DNA from: JAWXBM01 sp964602895
GTDB lineage: Bacteria > Pseudomonadota > Gammaproteobacteria > Xanthomonadales > SZUA-36
Direction of reading: 5' to 3'
DNA length: 29,483 nt
NCBI GenBank assembly: GCA_964602895.1
Contig: CAZRTG010000025.1
Location: 1-29,483, forward strand
Below are positions 6,511 through 15,499 of this stretch, in pieces. The notes under the pieces are model-generated. The model saw only the letters and a list, made by a program, of their open reading frames with translations, searched no databases and was not told where the DNA came from. Position 1 is the stretch's first letter. Every line of letters starts with the position of its first letter. The translations under genes and the position numbers were made by a program.

Positions 6511-8508
6511 TCAGCGAGAAAAGCGCCCACGCAAGCCCGCGTAAACCGCACGACCCGGGCGGGCAAAACCGAGGATTTCTTCATAGTCTTCATCAAACAG
6601 GTTGCTGATACGCCCGGTGATTTCAAGGCTGTCAGTCAGCTTCCAGGAGGCTGCCAAATCTACCACGGTAAAGCCGTCCAGCGTCACTTGCTCTGAGGCG
6701 AAGAAAGGCGGCGGGAAAAAATTGTCCAGTTGCTCGCCGTTATAGTTGATGTTCAGGTTGAGGTTACCGCGCTGATCCGCAAAGCGGTAGTTGGCGTTCA
6801 GACTGGCCATATGGCGTGGCCGGCGGGCTTCTCTGACGCGTTCACCGGAGGTGGTGATTTCAGTGGCGTCCAGGTAGGTATAACTTGCGTTCAGGCTGAA
6901 TGAGTCAGCCAATTGAGTGGTCAAAGTCAGCTCCAGTCCCTGTCTTTTGCTGTCACCACTTCTGTTGGTGGCGGTAAACGAACCGCTGGCAGGATCAAAC
7001 ACAAAGCCGTCGATTTCATCTTCCAGCTGCTGATCAAACCAGGCGGCGCCCAGTACCAGTGACTGATCCAACAGGTGCACTTCCGCACCCAGCTCCCAAC
7101 CTTTGGACGTTTCCGGTTTGAGGTCGGGATTGCCGATAAAGAAATCCGGATAAAAGCCGAAGCGCTCGATAAAGGTCGGTGCTTTTGAACCGGTACCGGT
7201 GGAAGCGCGCAACCTCAGGCGGTCTCCAATGCCTTGTGAGGCGGCCAGCTGCCAGGTGAATACATCCTTGAAATCGCTGTAATCATCCTGTCGCCCGTTC
7301 ACGGTCCAGCTGAATGATTCAGTGGGTTTGCCCACGTATTCCGCAGCAAAGCCGGTAACGTCATAGGATTGATCCTGATTCGGGTCACCCCAGGGTGAAG
7401 CAATGCCACGTTGCGAGAAATCGACATCGTCCCGATCAAGCGCAAAACTGAGTCGGTGATTGCCAGCTTCACGATCTCCCAGCAGTACACTGGCGCGGGC
7501 GCGTAATTCCAGGCTGTTGGCAGAAGTAGAGCTATCCCGGACGCCCTCGGCATAATTGCGGTTATCCGTGTCCACCCAGCCTGCGGTCAGGCTGCCGCTC
7601 CAGGCAGAATCAGCGGGTTGCCAACGCACTTCGCCCTTCAGATAGTCACGCCGGGCACGGCTTTCACGATCGGCGTCGATGGGCAGGCCGGTGACGAGGT
7701 TGTCGAATTCATCAAAATCCGATGTGGCATCAACATGCAGGCTGCTGAACAACAGGGTCCAGGCATCACTGGCATCCACCTCAACAGCCAGATTGGCCGT
7801 GGTGTTGTCGGCCGCATCGTCTTCGCTGCCCTGGCGGGAAATATTGGTGCCGTCGGTATTCATATGAGACAGGCCGCCCGAAAGGCGCAGGCTGTCCCGA
7901 CTTATGCCGCCGTTCAGCGCCAGATCCAGGCTGTTGAAAGAACCGTACTCGGCGCTGGCTGCGAAGGAATCCTCAACCACATCCTTGCGTCGTATGATAT
8001 TGATCACACCGGCCAGGGCGTCGGTACCCCAAATCGCACTTTGCGGGCCACGAATGATTTCGATGCGCTCAATATTGGCCGTAGTGGCAAACTGGAACTG
8101 GAATTCATCACCGGAAGCCGGGTCATTGGCCCGTACCCCGTCGATCAGTACCAGCAACTGGTTGGCTTCAGCGCCACGCACACGCACCTGGGTCAGCGTG
8201 CCGGGACCACCGGATTGACTGACCGCAAAACCGGGAACATCGCGCAACAGTTCGGTCAGGTATTTCACTTGCCGCTGTTCGATTTGCTCACGGGTGATCA
8301 CGGTGACCGAACTCGCAACATCTGCTGCGGAAACCGGCTCCAGTGCCGCGCTCACCAGCAAATCATTCAGCTTCAGCGGTGCCTCATCGGCATGCGCCGT
8401 GGTGACAACAAGATGGATAGTGATGAATAGACAAACGGATAGTCGAAACAGGACAACCCATCGAAAGGTTGTCGCCGCTGACGGACGTACAGCAAGATGG
8501 TCATGCAT
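6511..8508 (-). CDS. btuB: TonB-dependent outer-membrane receptor, BtuB-like (vitamin B12)
   Basis: A 665-residue receptor for TonB-driven uptake across the outer membrane. It starts with a long signal peptide (about 1-40, ending AHA). The plug follows, with SVTVITREQIEQRQVKYLTELLRDVPGFAVSQSGGPG, VRVRGAEANQLLVLIDGVRANDP and IERIEIIRGPQSAIWGTDALAGVINII. These blocks match E. coli BtuB closely. The rest is a 22-strand barrel with alternating aromatic residues. The last residues RGRFSR do not end in the usual aromatic. A cobalamin riboswitch in the leader strongly supports a corrinoid as substrate. GAGGAG precedes the ATG by 7 nt, fixing the start. No other B12 gene is visible, so the periplasmic and ABC partners must lie elsewhere. 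Confidence 0.92.
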   Translation of the reverse strand: MHDHLAVRPSAATTFRWVVLFRLSVCLFITIHLVVTTAHADEAPLKLNDLLVSAALEPVSAADVASSVTVITREQIEQRQVKYLTELLRDVPGFAVSQSGGPGTLTQVRVRGAEANQLLVLIDGVRANDPASGDEFQFQFATTANIERIEIIRGPQSAIWGTDALAGVINIIRRKDVVEDSFAASAEYGSFNSLDLALNGGISRDSLRLSGGLSHMNTDGTNISRQGSEDDAADNTTANLAVEVDASDAWTLLFSSLHVDATSDFDEFDNLVTGLPIDADRESRARRDYLKGEVRWQPADSAWSGSLTAGWVDTDNRNYAEGVRDSSTSANSLELRARASVLLGDREAGNHRLSFALDRDDVDFSQRGIASPWGDPNQDQSYDVTGFAAEYVGKPTESFSWTVNGRQDDYSDFKDVFTWQLAASQGIGDRLRLRASTGTGSKAPTFIERFGFYPDFFIGNPDLKPETSKGWELGAEVHLLDQSLVLGAAWFDQQLEDEIDGFVFDPASGSFTATNRSGDSKRQGLELTLTTQLADSFSLNASYTYLDATEITTSGERVREARRPRHMASLNANYRFADQRGNLNLNINYNGEQLDNFFPPPFFASEQVTLDGFTVVDLAASWKLTDSLEITGRISNLFDEDYEEILGFARPGRAVYAGLRGRFSR

Positions 8509-8654
8509 GGTTCAGCTCCTCGCGATCGCACCCGAACGCGTTTGCGGTCTGCGAAGAGAGAAATATCCTGTGGAACTGCCAACAGTACGGTGAAAACGAC
8601 GGTCGGCAATGCGCACAAGCCATCGCCCTCCGCGATCAGACCAGTGGTTTTATA

Positions 8655-8850
8655 TGCAGGCCGGTCTCCGGACTCACGAAGGGCGAAAAACAGTGCCAAT
8701 GAAGGATCGCCTTCCCATGCAAAGCACAGTGGCTGCGATGATCCTTGCCTTCGTTTACCGTTGCGGGGGCAGTGACGGATTGGCGTAGCAAGAGTACGCG
8801 CACCGTCTTCCCGTTTCATCCCAATAACGGGGCCGTTATTGGGACACCTG
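8655..8850 (-). promoter_or_regulatory. Cobalamin (AdoCbl) riboswitch
   Basis: On the - strand the element contains the conserved landmarks in order. AGGTG is at the 5' end (about 8845-8849). A perfect 11-bp hairpin follows (8820-8830 with 8833-8843), then GGGAA..CGGTG and ACTGCCCCCGCAACGGTAAA, with the B12 box complement at 8758-8766. GCCACTG is at 8727-8733, and the 3' part ends in GTGAGTCCGGAGACCGGCCT. It sits about 147 nt upstream of the btuB-like start. By family knowledge, bound coenzyme B12 shuts off expression of the gene, here uptake. The 140 bases upstream (8851-8990) show no further feature. Confidence 0.95.
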
Positions 8851-8990
8851 CAAACTTGTGGGTCAGTCAGGCTTGATATGATCTGTGATCAGTCAGGCCG
8901 GACAGACTCCGAGCGGCAAAATCGGTCTACCGACATTGCCCGGGCACAGATTGGTTGAATTGGCGGCTCAAGTCAATCAAAAATCCTGAG

Positions 8991-10691
8991 CTAATCCAGA
9001 TCAGGGCCATCCGGAATCCGGTTGAAGGTATCACCGAAAATCTGCATCGATTTGACCTTGCCATCAAAGCCGATTTCAAATTCGGCAAAAAAGCGGTTGT
9101 TCGGAGGTGACTCCGCCACAAACGAATTGAGATGCCAATGACGCAGCTCGAACGTGTCCAGTGCGGTCTTGAACAGCAGTCGACGGTCCGAATAGACCAC
9201 CACGACATCGCCATTGATTTTGCTGGTATAACGTCCGGCAAAAAAGGACAGTGGCAGGCCCGCATTGGCATTGGTGATACGCTGCTGGCGTGTTTCATTC
9301 CATCGTGCATCACTCTTTTCACGTTCACGCTCGTAGAGCTCATAAACTTCCCGGTTCCAGTCACGTTCAACCGGTTGTGATGGGTCCATGACATTCCACA
9401 GAATGGCGTGGCGTATTTCCGCATGGTCTCGGTTGCCCAGCACCACCACCGCCCGGTCGTTGTCCCGGTCCAGTCCGATCAAGGCGATCAGACCACTCAG
9501 GCTACCGGTGTGGTAGTTGATCATACGGCCCTGAAAATCCTGCTGAAACCAGCCCAGACCATAACTGCGCCAGTGCGGCCGGGTTAATTCGGCAGTGGGG
9601 TAGAAGTCACTCACAGCAGCCAATTGTTGCGGTTCAAACATCTGCGCCATGCCGGCTTCGGAAATCAGCCGCTCACCCGTAGCGGTAACCCCGTTCCGCA
9701 ACAGAAACTGGGCCCAAAGACCCATGTCATGTGCAGACGTCCAGACCGAGCCTGCGGCATCTTTAAGGCTTGCGGCAAAATCCCAGTCGGCCAGGATCAG
9801 TTCATCACCGGCGTAGTAATAAGGCCATACATGACTGGCGATGGTGGGTATCTGGTCACGACTGCCATAGGTTTCACGCATCCCGATGGCATGCCACAAA
9901 CGGTGCATCAGAAAAATATCCCAGCGTTCGCCACTGAGTTTTTCAATCAGCTGTCCGGCCAGTTCGTACATGGTGTTCTGGTAAATCAGTCGGGCCCGCA
10001 AAGACGCCACAGGTCGTACTTCCCGCAAGCGGGCAATCTGTTCATCCAGCGACATGCCCTGCATAAACGTCCACAAATCAGTTGAAGGCAGGCCCGTTCG
10101 ATGTGCCAGCAGGTCGGCTACGGTGACATCCCGGTTCAAAACCGGATCGGCAAATTGTATGTCCGGCAGCAGTTTGGTAAGGGGATCATTGAGAGACAAT
10201 TTGCCTTCGTCCTGCAGCATGAGCAAACCGGCTACCACCATGGCCTTGGTGGTTGATCCGGCGGCAAACAGGGTGTGCTCATCCACTGCCAACCCGTCAC
10301 GCGTAGCGGTTTGGCCGAAACCCTGCTGAAACAGCACCTCGTCTTTGCTGACTACGGTCACCGACATGCCGGGCACATGCCAAAGATCCATGCCCTGCGC
10401 TACAAATCGATACAGTTGCTCCTGATCAAATGCATTCTTTCCGGCTTCGGCTTCGGCAGTCTCCTCGGCAACATCTTCGGCAGCCTCGGTGGTCAACTGG
10501 ACATCGATGCCAGGCGTTTCAACAGTGGTAGAACCTATGCGCACTTCGGTTGTATCGGCGGTCGCAGGTTCGCTCGTGTCTTCGAGGGCTTCGGTTGACT
10601 GAGCCTGGACAGACCATGTGAAAACAAATACAGCGATTACCAAAACGGCCTTGCAGTTCAAGAGCAGGTGGCAGCGTAAGCGGAAAGACAT
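8991..10691 (-). CDS. Exported serine hydrolase, class C beta-lactamase/esterase fold
   Basis: A 566-residue protein with a signal peptide (about 1-31, ending VQAQ) and then a Thr/Glu/Ala-rich linker (about 32-86). The serine beta-lactamase-like domain has all three catalytic boxes: S146-T-T-K149, Y237-Q-N239 and H394-T-G396. Typical blocks are MDLWHVPGMSVTVV, VTVADLLAHRTGLP and INYHTGSLSGLIAL. The C-terminal region from about 450 looks like the DUF3471-type domain found in such proteins. The family includes D-aminopeptidases, esterases and penicillin-binding-like enzymes; many are not true beta-lactamases, and I cannot tell the substrate. GGGAG lies 7 nt before the ATG. It is divergent from the alpha/beta hydrolase gene. 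Confidence 0.9.
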   Translation of the reverse strand: MSFRLRCHLLLNCKAVLVIAVFVFTWSVQAQSTEALEDTSEPATADTTEVRIGSTTVETPGIDVQLTTEAAEDVAEETAEAEAGKNAFDQEQLYRFVAQGMDLWHVPGMSVTVVSKDEVLFQQGFGQTATRDGLAVDEHTLFAAGSTTKAMVVAGLLMLQDEGKLSLNDPLTKLLPDIQFADPVLNRDVTVADLLAHRTGLPSTDLWTFMQGMSLDEQIARLREVRPVASLRARLIYQNTMYELAGQLIEKLSGERWDIFLMHRLWHAIGMRETYGSRDQIPTIASHVWPYYYAGDELILADWDFAASLKDAAGSVWTSAHDMGLWAQFLLRNGVTATGERLISEAGMAQMFEPQQLAAVSDFYPTAELTRPHWRSYGLGWFQQDFQGRMINYHTGSLSGLIALIGLDRDNDRAVVVLGNRDHAEIRHAILWNVMDPSQPVERDWNREVYELYEREREKSDARWNETRQQRITNANAGLPLSFFAGRYTSKINGDVVVVYSDRRLLFKTALDTFELRHWHLNSFVAESPPNNRFFAEFEIGFDGKVKSMQIFGDTFNRIPDGPDLD

Positions 10692-10792
10692 TCATTCACT
10701 CCCGGTGGATTTGCGCCCCATGATAAACGCTGTAGCGAATCAGGTCTCGCCTGTCGTTGTCTGGCAAATGGATTGGTTGATCACCTCGGCAA

Positions 10793-10846
10793 CTGTAGGA
10801 GCGAGCCATGCTGCCGACCGGCCTCGCACATCCGTGTGCGAAGCCA
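10793..10846. repeat. REP-like element (TGTAGGAGC family)
   Basis: CTGTAGGAGCGAGCCATGCTGC begins a copy of the dispersed repeat also seen at 13109, 22041 and 29431. It is followed by GCCGACCGG and a hairpin TCGCACA-TCCG-TGTGCGA. It lies between the divergent serine hydrolase and alpha/beta hydrolase genes, just upstream of the latter's start. Confidence 0.65.
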
Positions 10847-10893
10847 ATTACGGTAGAATCGGGCCTGCCCAGTCATCAGCGAGTTTCAACCCC

Positions 10894-13104
10894 ATGCCTT
10901 TTCGCCGCTCACCGCTACCCGTCCTGCTTGCCAGTGTCGCGAGTATTTTTCTGTACTCCACAGTTTTGGCCAGTGAGCCTTTGACACCTGTCGAACCCTC
11001 CGCCCGTGACATTGTGGTTGGGCAAAGCCTGTCGCTGGCCGAATTGCAGCAACTCGATGGCAGTGCGAGCGCGCCCGCGCTGAACCTGCAACGCTGGCGT
11101 CAGGCCAGATTCGAGTTACAGCAAGGCGCGCAGGTGGATCTGGACTGGCCGCAGGATCGGGTACTGGAGCAAACAATCGGATTGCGAACGGAAACGGCCC
11201 ACCCATGGTCGCGTGTTACTTTGGGCTTGTTGCATGGTCTTTATGAGCGTGAAGATCAGACCGGCACACGGCAGACGGATGAAGTGTTCGCCTTCAGTCC
11301 CATGCAGCAAAAAGTTTATTACGGTGCCGCATTGGAACTGGTACTGAGCCAGGAGACGGTGTTTTTGCATGCCGTCCAGCCTGCGGTTGAATATTGGCTG
11401 GATGCTGGAGATGGCTTGGGCTTCCGACCATTGCAGATGGATCAACCGCTGGCCGTTGCCTACGCCCATACGGGTAGCAAGACACTCACGCTCAAGGCGC
11501 GCATGGCAGATGGCAGCGAACTGCAATCGAGCAGTCAGTTGGAAGTCGTCCAACTGGTCACACCCGACCCGGATGACACCTGGAACATTGTCGCCAGCGA
11601 AAGCTACGGCGGTATTGCCGGTACCGGATTGGCGTATGTTTATCTGGCCGAAGGGCACGCTACCGTGACCAACCCGGTGGTGATTGTCGAAGGCTTCGAT
11701 ATCGATAACAGCATGGACTGGCCGGTGCTTTACGATCTGATGAATCGTGAGAATTTGCTGGAAGATTTACGCGGAGCCGGCTTTGATACGGTGATGCTGG
11801 ATTTCACCGAGGCGGTCGACCCCATTCAACGCAACGGTCTGGTACTGGCGGAGTTACTGCAAAGAGTCAATACGGAAACCGCGGTTGATCAGACTTCTGT
11901 GGTCGTCGGTGCAAGCATGGGCGGCCTGGTGAGCCGCTATGCCTTATTGTGGATGGAGAATCAGGCTACACCCCACCAGGTGCGCAAGTTGATTTCATTC
12001 GACTCACCGCAAAAAGGCGCCAATATTCCGTTGGGCTTGCAGGCCTGGGTGGAGTTTTTCTCTGGCCAGGCCGAGGAAGCCGCATTCCTGTTGCAACAAT
12101 TGCGCTCTCCGGCATCCAGACAGATGCTGTTGTACCACCTCGACAGCACGGTTGGCAGCAGCGCCCACGCCGATCCGGCCATGGCTCAGCTTAATAACGA
12201 CTTTGCCAGTCTGGGCGCTTGGCCAACCCAACCGCGGCTGGTTTCCATCATCAATGGCAGTGGCCTGATGACGGGCCAGTCGTTTGCACCGGGAGATCAG
12301 CTGATTGAGTGGGATTTCGAGAACCTTTTTGTTGGCATCGATGGAGATGTCTGGGCGCTACCGGATGGCGGCAGCAAGAAAATTTTTGATGGTCGAATTA
12401 GAATCATCTTGGCCGGCACCACCACCGATAGCCTGACCGTCAGTGGCACCGTGCCCTGGGACAATGCGCCGGGCGGAATGCGACCTTCCATGCAGCAGGC
12501 AGCAGATGTGGAGGCACCCTATGGTGACATCATTGCACTGCACGACAGACACAGCTTCATTCCTACCATCAGCGCCCTGGCGCTGGACAGCAACGATCCG
12601 TTTTACGATGTGGCGGGCGATGTCCAGTTATTGGAGCACACACCGTTTCAGACGGTCTATTTCCCTTCTGAAAACCAGGACCATATCGACATCACCGCTG
12701 AAAACAAGCTGTGGTTTATGGCCGAGGTGCAGTCGCAGATCATCGTTTCCCCGATTGATGGCCATACCACCGAATCCGGTGGTACGGCTACGTTCACCAT
12801 AACAGCCGCTTCAGCACCCGCAGCCCCCGTCAGCATCGCGCTGAGCAGCAGTATGCCTTCCGAAGGCACTGTGCCGCCAAGCGTGGTATTGCCGGCCGGA
12901 TCAACCACGCCCCAGGTGGTCACCGTGACGGGGCAGGATGACGGGATCAAGGATGGTGATGTGGTTTATACCATTATCACCGCCGTTTCGGTCAGTGCGG
13001 ATCCGGCCTATAACGGCATAGATCCAGCCGATGTGGTGGTGTTGAATCGGGACAATGAGCCCCAGCTTGAGCTGATTTTCAAAGATGGATTTGAAGCCCC
13101 CTGA
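10894..13104 (+). CDS. Secreted alpha/beta hydrolase (lipase-like) with Calx-beta-like domain
   Basis: With the ATG at 10894 the protein has 736 residues and begins with a signal peptide (MPFRRSPLPVLLASVASIF..., cleavage near VLAS). The open frame extends 92 codons upstream, but that part runs through a REP element and is unlikely to be coding. Residues about 20-250 are not recognised. Then comes VVIVEGFDIDN, and VVVGASMGGLVSRYALL with the nucleophile elbow G-A-S341-M-G as in lipases and PGAP1-like hydrolases; a later DRHSFIP may hold the catalytic histidine. From about residue 625 a Calx-beta-like domain (TTESGGTATFTI, VVTVTGQDDGIKDGDVVYTI) is followed by the tail LIFKDGFEAP. The tail resembles C-terminal ends of exported Xanthomonadales proteins. 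Substrate unknown. The start is moderately certain because no strong ribosome site is present. Confidence 0.85.
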   Translation: MPFRRSPLPVLLASVASIFLYSTVLASEPLTPVEPSARDIVVGQSLSLAELQQLDGSASAPALNLQRWRQARFELQQGAQVDLDWPQDRVLEQTIGLRTETAHPWSRVTLGLLHGLYEREDQTGTRQTDEVFAFSPMQQKVYYGAALELVLSQETVFLHAVQPAVEYWLDAGDGLGFRPLQMDQPLAVAYAHTGSKTLTLKARMADGSELQSSSQLEVVQLVTPDPDDTWNIVASESYGGIAGTGLAYVYLAEGHATVTNPVVIVEGFDIDNSMDWPVLYDLMNRENLLEDLRGAGFDTVMLDFTEAVDPIQRNGLVLAELLQRVNTETAVDQTSVVVGASMGGLVSRYALLWMENQATPHQVRKLISFDSPQKGANIPLGLQAWVEFFSGQAEEAAFLLQQLRSPASRQMLLYHLDSTVGSSAHADPAMAQLNNDFASLGAWPTQPRLVSIINGSGLMTGQSFAPGDQLIEWDFENLFVGIDGDVWALPDGGSKKIFDGRIRIILAGTTTDSLTVSGTVPWDNAPGGMRPSMQQAADVEAPYGDIIALHDRHSFIPTISALALDSNDPFYDVAGDVQLLEHTPFQTVYFPSENQDHIDITAENKLWFMAEVQSQIIVSPIDGHTTESGGTATFTITAASAPAAPVSIALSSSMPSEGTVPPSVVLPAGSTTPQVVTVTGQDDGIKDGDVVYTIITAVSVSADPAYNGIDPADVVVLNRDNEPQLELIFKDGFEAP

Positions 13105-13108
13105 CCCC

Positions 13109-13374
13109 CTGTAGGAGCGACCCATATTGTAGGAGCGACCCATGGTCGCGATTTGGATGATAGTCGGCAGCAAGGCTGCCCTTGTAGGAGCGAGCCGCGC
13201 TCGCGATTTAAACCTGTCGGCAGCGTGGCTGCCTCCTACAGGGTTGGCCAATCTTGTAGGAGCGACCCATGGTCGCGACAGGCCAAGTATTTGTCGGCAG
13301 CAAGGCTGCCCTTGTAGGAGCGAGCCGCGCTCGCGATTTAAACCTGTCGGCAGCGTGGCTGCCTCCTACAGGGG
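13109..13374. repeat. REP-like repeats, tandem 130-bp duplication
   Basis: The block starts five bases after the hydrolase stop. Copies of TGTAGGAGCGA followed by a self-complementary stretch (CCATGGTCGCG or GCCGCGCTCGCG) alternate with inverted copies ending GGCTGCCTCCTACAGG. An 81-bp stretch at 13163-13243 is repeated identically at 13293-13373, so the unit has duplicated with a 130-bp period. The block covers nearly all of the gap before the ABC transporter gene. Confidence 0.85.
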
Positions 13375-13421
13375 CCATATACCTTGCAGCCAGTTATTTC
13401 TGACACCATGTAGATTCAGGT

Positions 13422-15362
13422 ATGACCGACTTCAAAACCAGCCAACAATCTCCCGGAAGCCAGCGCCGCAGCTTTCTTGGAGTATTCCGCTACAGCCGCC
13501 GGGCGCTGGAGTTGGTATGGACTACCAGTCGCAGCCTGACCATCGCTCTGGGTTTGCTCACTGTCCTGGCCGGTATTCTGCCTGCAGCCATGGCCTATAT
13601 CGGCGCTTTGATCATCGATGGCGTGGTGGCCGCCACAGCGGCCTGGACGGCAGTCTCTGCCACGCATACCGGAACAGCGCTCCGCGAGATAGCTGAACCC
13701 GTACTGATTTTGGTTGCGATTGAGGCTCTGATCGTTGCCGCGCTGGCCGGTGCACAGCGCGGCATTTCCCTGTGCCAGTCTTTGCTGCGTGCCCAGCTTG
13801 GCCAGCGGGTCAATGTGATGATTCTGGAAAAAGCACTGACCCTGGAGTTGGCCCAGTTTGAGGACTCCGAGTTCTATGACAAGCTCACCCGTGCCCGTCG
13901 CGAGGCTTCCAGCCGACCACTGTCACTGGTGAATCGTACCTTCGGCCTGGCGCAGAACCTGGTTTCGCTGACCAGCTACGGCATATTGTTGGTGCAGTTC
14001 TCGCCCTGGGCCGTGTTGATTCTGCTGCTGGCCGGCCTGCCTTCCTTTATTGCCGAAACCCGCTTTTCGGATCAGGCGTTCTCGTTGTTTCGCTGGCGTT
14101 CGCCGGCAACCCGCATGCAGTTATACCTCGAAACCGTGATTGCCCGTGAAGACAATGCCCCCGAGGTCAAGCTCTATGGCCTGGGCCCATTGCTGTTGCA
14201 GCGCTACAAGGACATTTACACCGAGCTTTATGCAAAAGACCGTGATCTGTCCATACGCCGTGATGGCTGGGGTTTTGTGTTGGGTCTGATCGGAACGATC
14301 GCTTTATACGGCGCTTATGCCTGGATTGCCGTCACCGCCATCATGAGTCGCATCACCCTGGGGCAGATGACCATGTACCTGATGCTGTTCCGCCAGGGGC
14401 AATCGGCGGTTTCGGCCAGCCTCAGTGCCATTGGCGGGATGTACGAAGACAATCTTTACTTATCCACCCTGTACGATTATCTGGAGACACCGTCGAAGCG
14501 GGTAACAGGTAATCTGGTCGGTGGCCAGGTCGGTGGCCAGGCCAGTGGCCAGACCACCGGCCAGACCACCGGCCTGACCAAAGGCCCGGACCCCAGCGAC
14601 GGCATACGTTTTGAAAACGTCAGCTTCGCTTACCCCGGCATGACCCGCCCGGCGCTGGCGGGTATTGATTTGCATATCCGCCCGGGTGAGTCATTGGCTT
14701 TGGTGGGTGAAAACGGTTCGGGTAAAACCACCCTGATCAAATTGCTGACCCGCCTGTATCGCCCTGATTCCGGTCGTATTTTGCTGGATGGTCTCGACCT
14801 GGAGCAGTGGGATGAGGGAACCCTGCGACAGCGCATCGGTGTAATTTTTCAGGACTTTGCCCGTTATCAGTTCCTGGTAGGTGAAAACATCGGAGCCGGG
14901 GATGTGCGGTATTTTGATGACCAGCCACGTTGGGAAGTGGCCGCTGCAAAGGGCATGGCAGATGAGATCATTTCCCGTTTGCCTGAAACCTATGCAACCC
15001 AATTGGGTAAATGGTTCAGGGATGGCGTGGAATTATCGGGCGGGCAATGGCAGAAAATCGCCCTGGCGCGGGCCTTCATGCGTGAAGATGCCGATATCCT
15101 GGTGTTGGACGAACCCACCGCCTCGATGGACGCTGCGGCGGAAGCGACCATTTTCGAGCATTTCCGCAAGCTGACCGAAAACCGCATTGCCATCCTGATT
15201 TCGCACCGCTTCTCCACCGTGCGCATGGCCAGCCAGATCGTGGTCATCAACGACGACGGTCAAGGCGGCCGCATCATCGAGCGCGGTACGCATGAAGAAC
15301 TGATGCGACTCGATGGCCATTACGCCCGGCTGTTTTCATTGCAGGCAGCGGGATACCAATAG
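13422..15362 (+). CDS. ABC exporter, fused membrane and ATPase domains
   Basis: A 646-residue half-transporter of the exporter type. The N-terminal membrane domain (about 25-355) has five or six helices, and the nucleotide-binding domain occupies about 395-640. All ATPase motifs are present: Walker A G429-ENGSGKT-436, Q-loop FQDF, signature LSGGQWQKIALARAF, Walker B ILVLDEPTAS and H-loop ISHRFS. It probably works as a homodimer in the inner membrane. The membrane domain recalls exporters of the NisT/SpaT peptide type rather than MsbA, but the cargo is not predictable. The two domains are joined by a tandem-repeat linker (residues 367-386). It is the first gene of a same-strand run; the next start is 137 nt downstream. 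Confidence 0.92.
   Translation: MTDFKTSQQSPGSQRRSFLGVFRYSRRALELVWTTSRSLTIALGLLTVLAGILPAAMAYIGALIIDGVVAATAAWTAVSATHTGTALREIAEPVLILVAIEALIVAALAGAQRGISLCQSLLRAQLGQRVNVMILEKALTLELAQFEDSEFYDKLTRARREASSRPLSLVNRTFGLAQNLVSLTSYGILLVQFSPWAVLILLLAGLPSFIAETRFSDQAFSLFRWRSPATRMQLYLETVIAREDNAPEVKLYGLGPLLLQRYKDIYTELYAKDRDLSIRRDGWGFVLGLIGTIALYGAYAWIAVTAIMSRITLGQMTMYLMLFRQGQSAVSASLSAIGGMYEDNLYLSTLYDYLETPSKRVTGNLVGGQVGGQASGQTTGQTTGLTKGPDPSDGIRFENVSFAYPGMTRPALAGIDLHIRPGESLALVGENGSGKTTLIKLLTRLYRPDSGRILLDGLDLEQWDEGTLRQRIGVIFQDFARYQFLVGENIGAGDVRYFDDQPRWEVAAAKGMADEIISRLPETYATQLGKWFRDGVELSGGQWQKIALARAFMREDADILVLDEPTASMDAAAEATIFEHFRKLTENRIAILISHRFSTVRMASQIVVINDDGQGGRIIERGTHEELMRLDGHYARLFSLQAAGYQ
14520..14579 (+). repeat. 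Five in-frame 12-bp repeats in the ABC transporter linker
   Basis: Five 12-bp units of the type (G/A)(G/C)(T/C)GGCC(A/T)G(G/A)(T/C)C run without gaps. They encode GGQV-GGQA-SGQT-TGQT-TGLT at residues 367-386, between the membrane and ATPase domains. Because the unit is a multiple of three, copy number could change without a frameshift. Confidence 0.85.
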
Positions 15363-15499
15363 GCTGCAAATTGCATGAAGCTGGCTTCAGTAGCGTATGG
15401 TTTACAGTCGGTGCCACGTGTGGAATGATGAATTTGGTGTCCGACCCTGCCGGGAAACTGCGGGGTACGGGCATTATTGCTTTGATTTGGAGTAACAGA

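Noticed and set aside
7618..8430. Long open frame on the + strand inside the btuB-like gene.
   Set aside because: It is antisense to a receptor with clear motifs and lacks any recognisable domain.
8991..10691. Calling the serine hydrolase an AmpC antibiotic-resistance enzyme.
   Set aside because: The catalytic boxes are shared by esterases and peptidases, the length and C-terminal domain differ from AmpC, and no ampR is adjacent.
10618..10893. Extension of the secreted hydrolase to an upstream start.
   Set aside because: It would run through a REP element and place the signal peptide in the middle of the protein.
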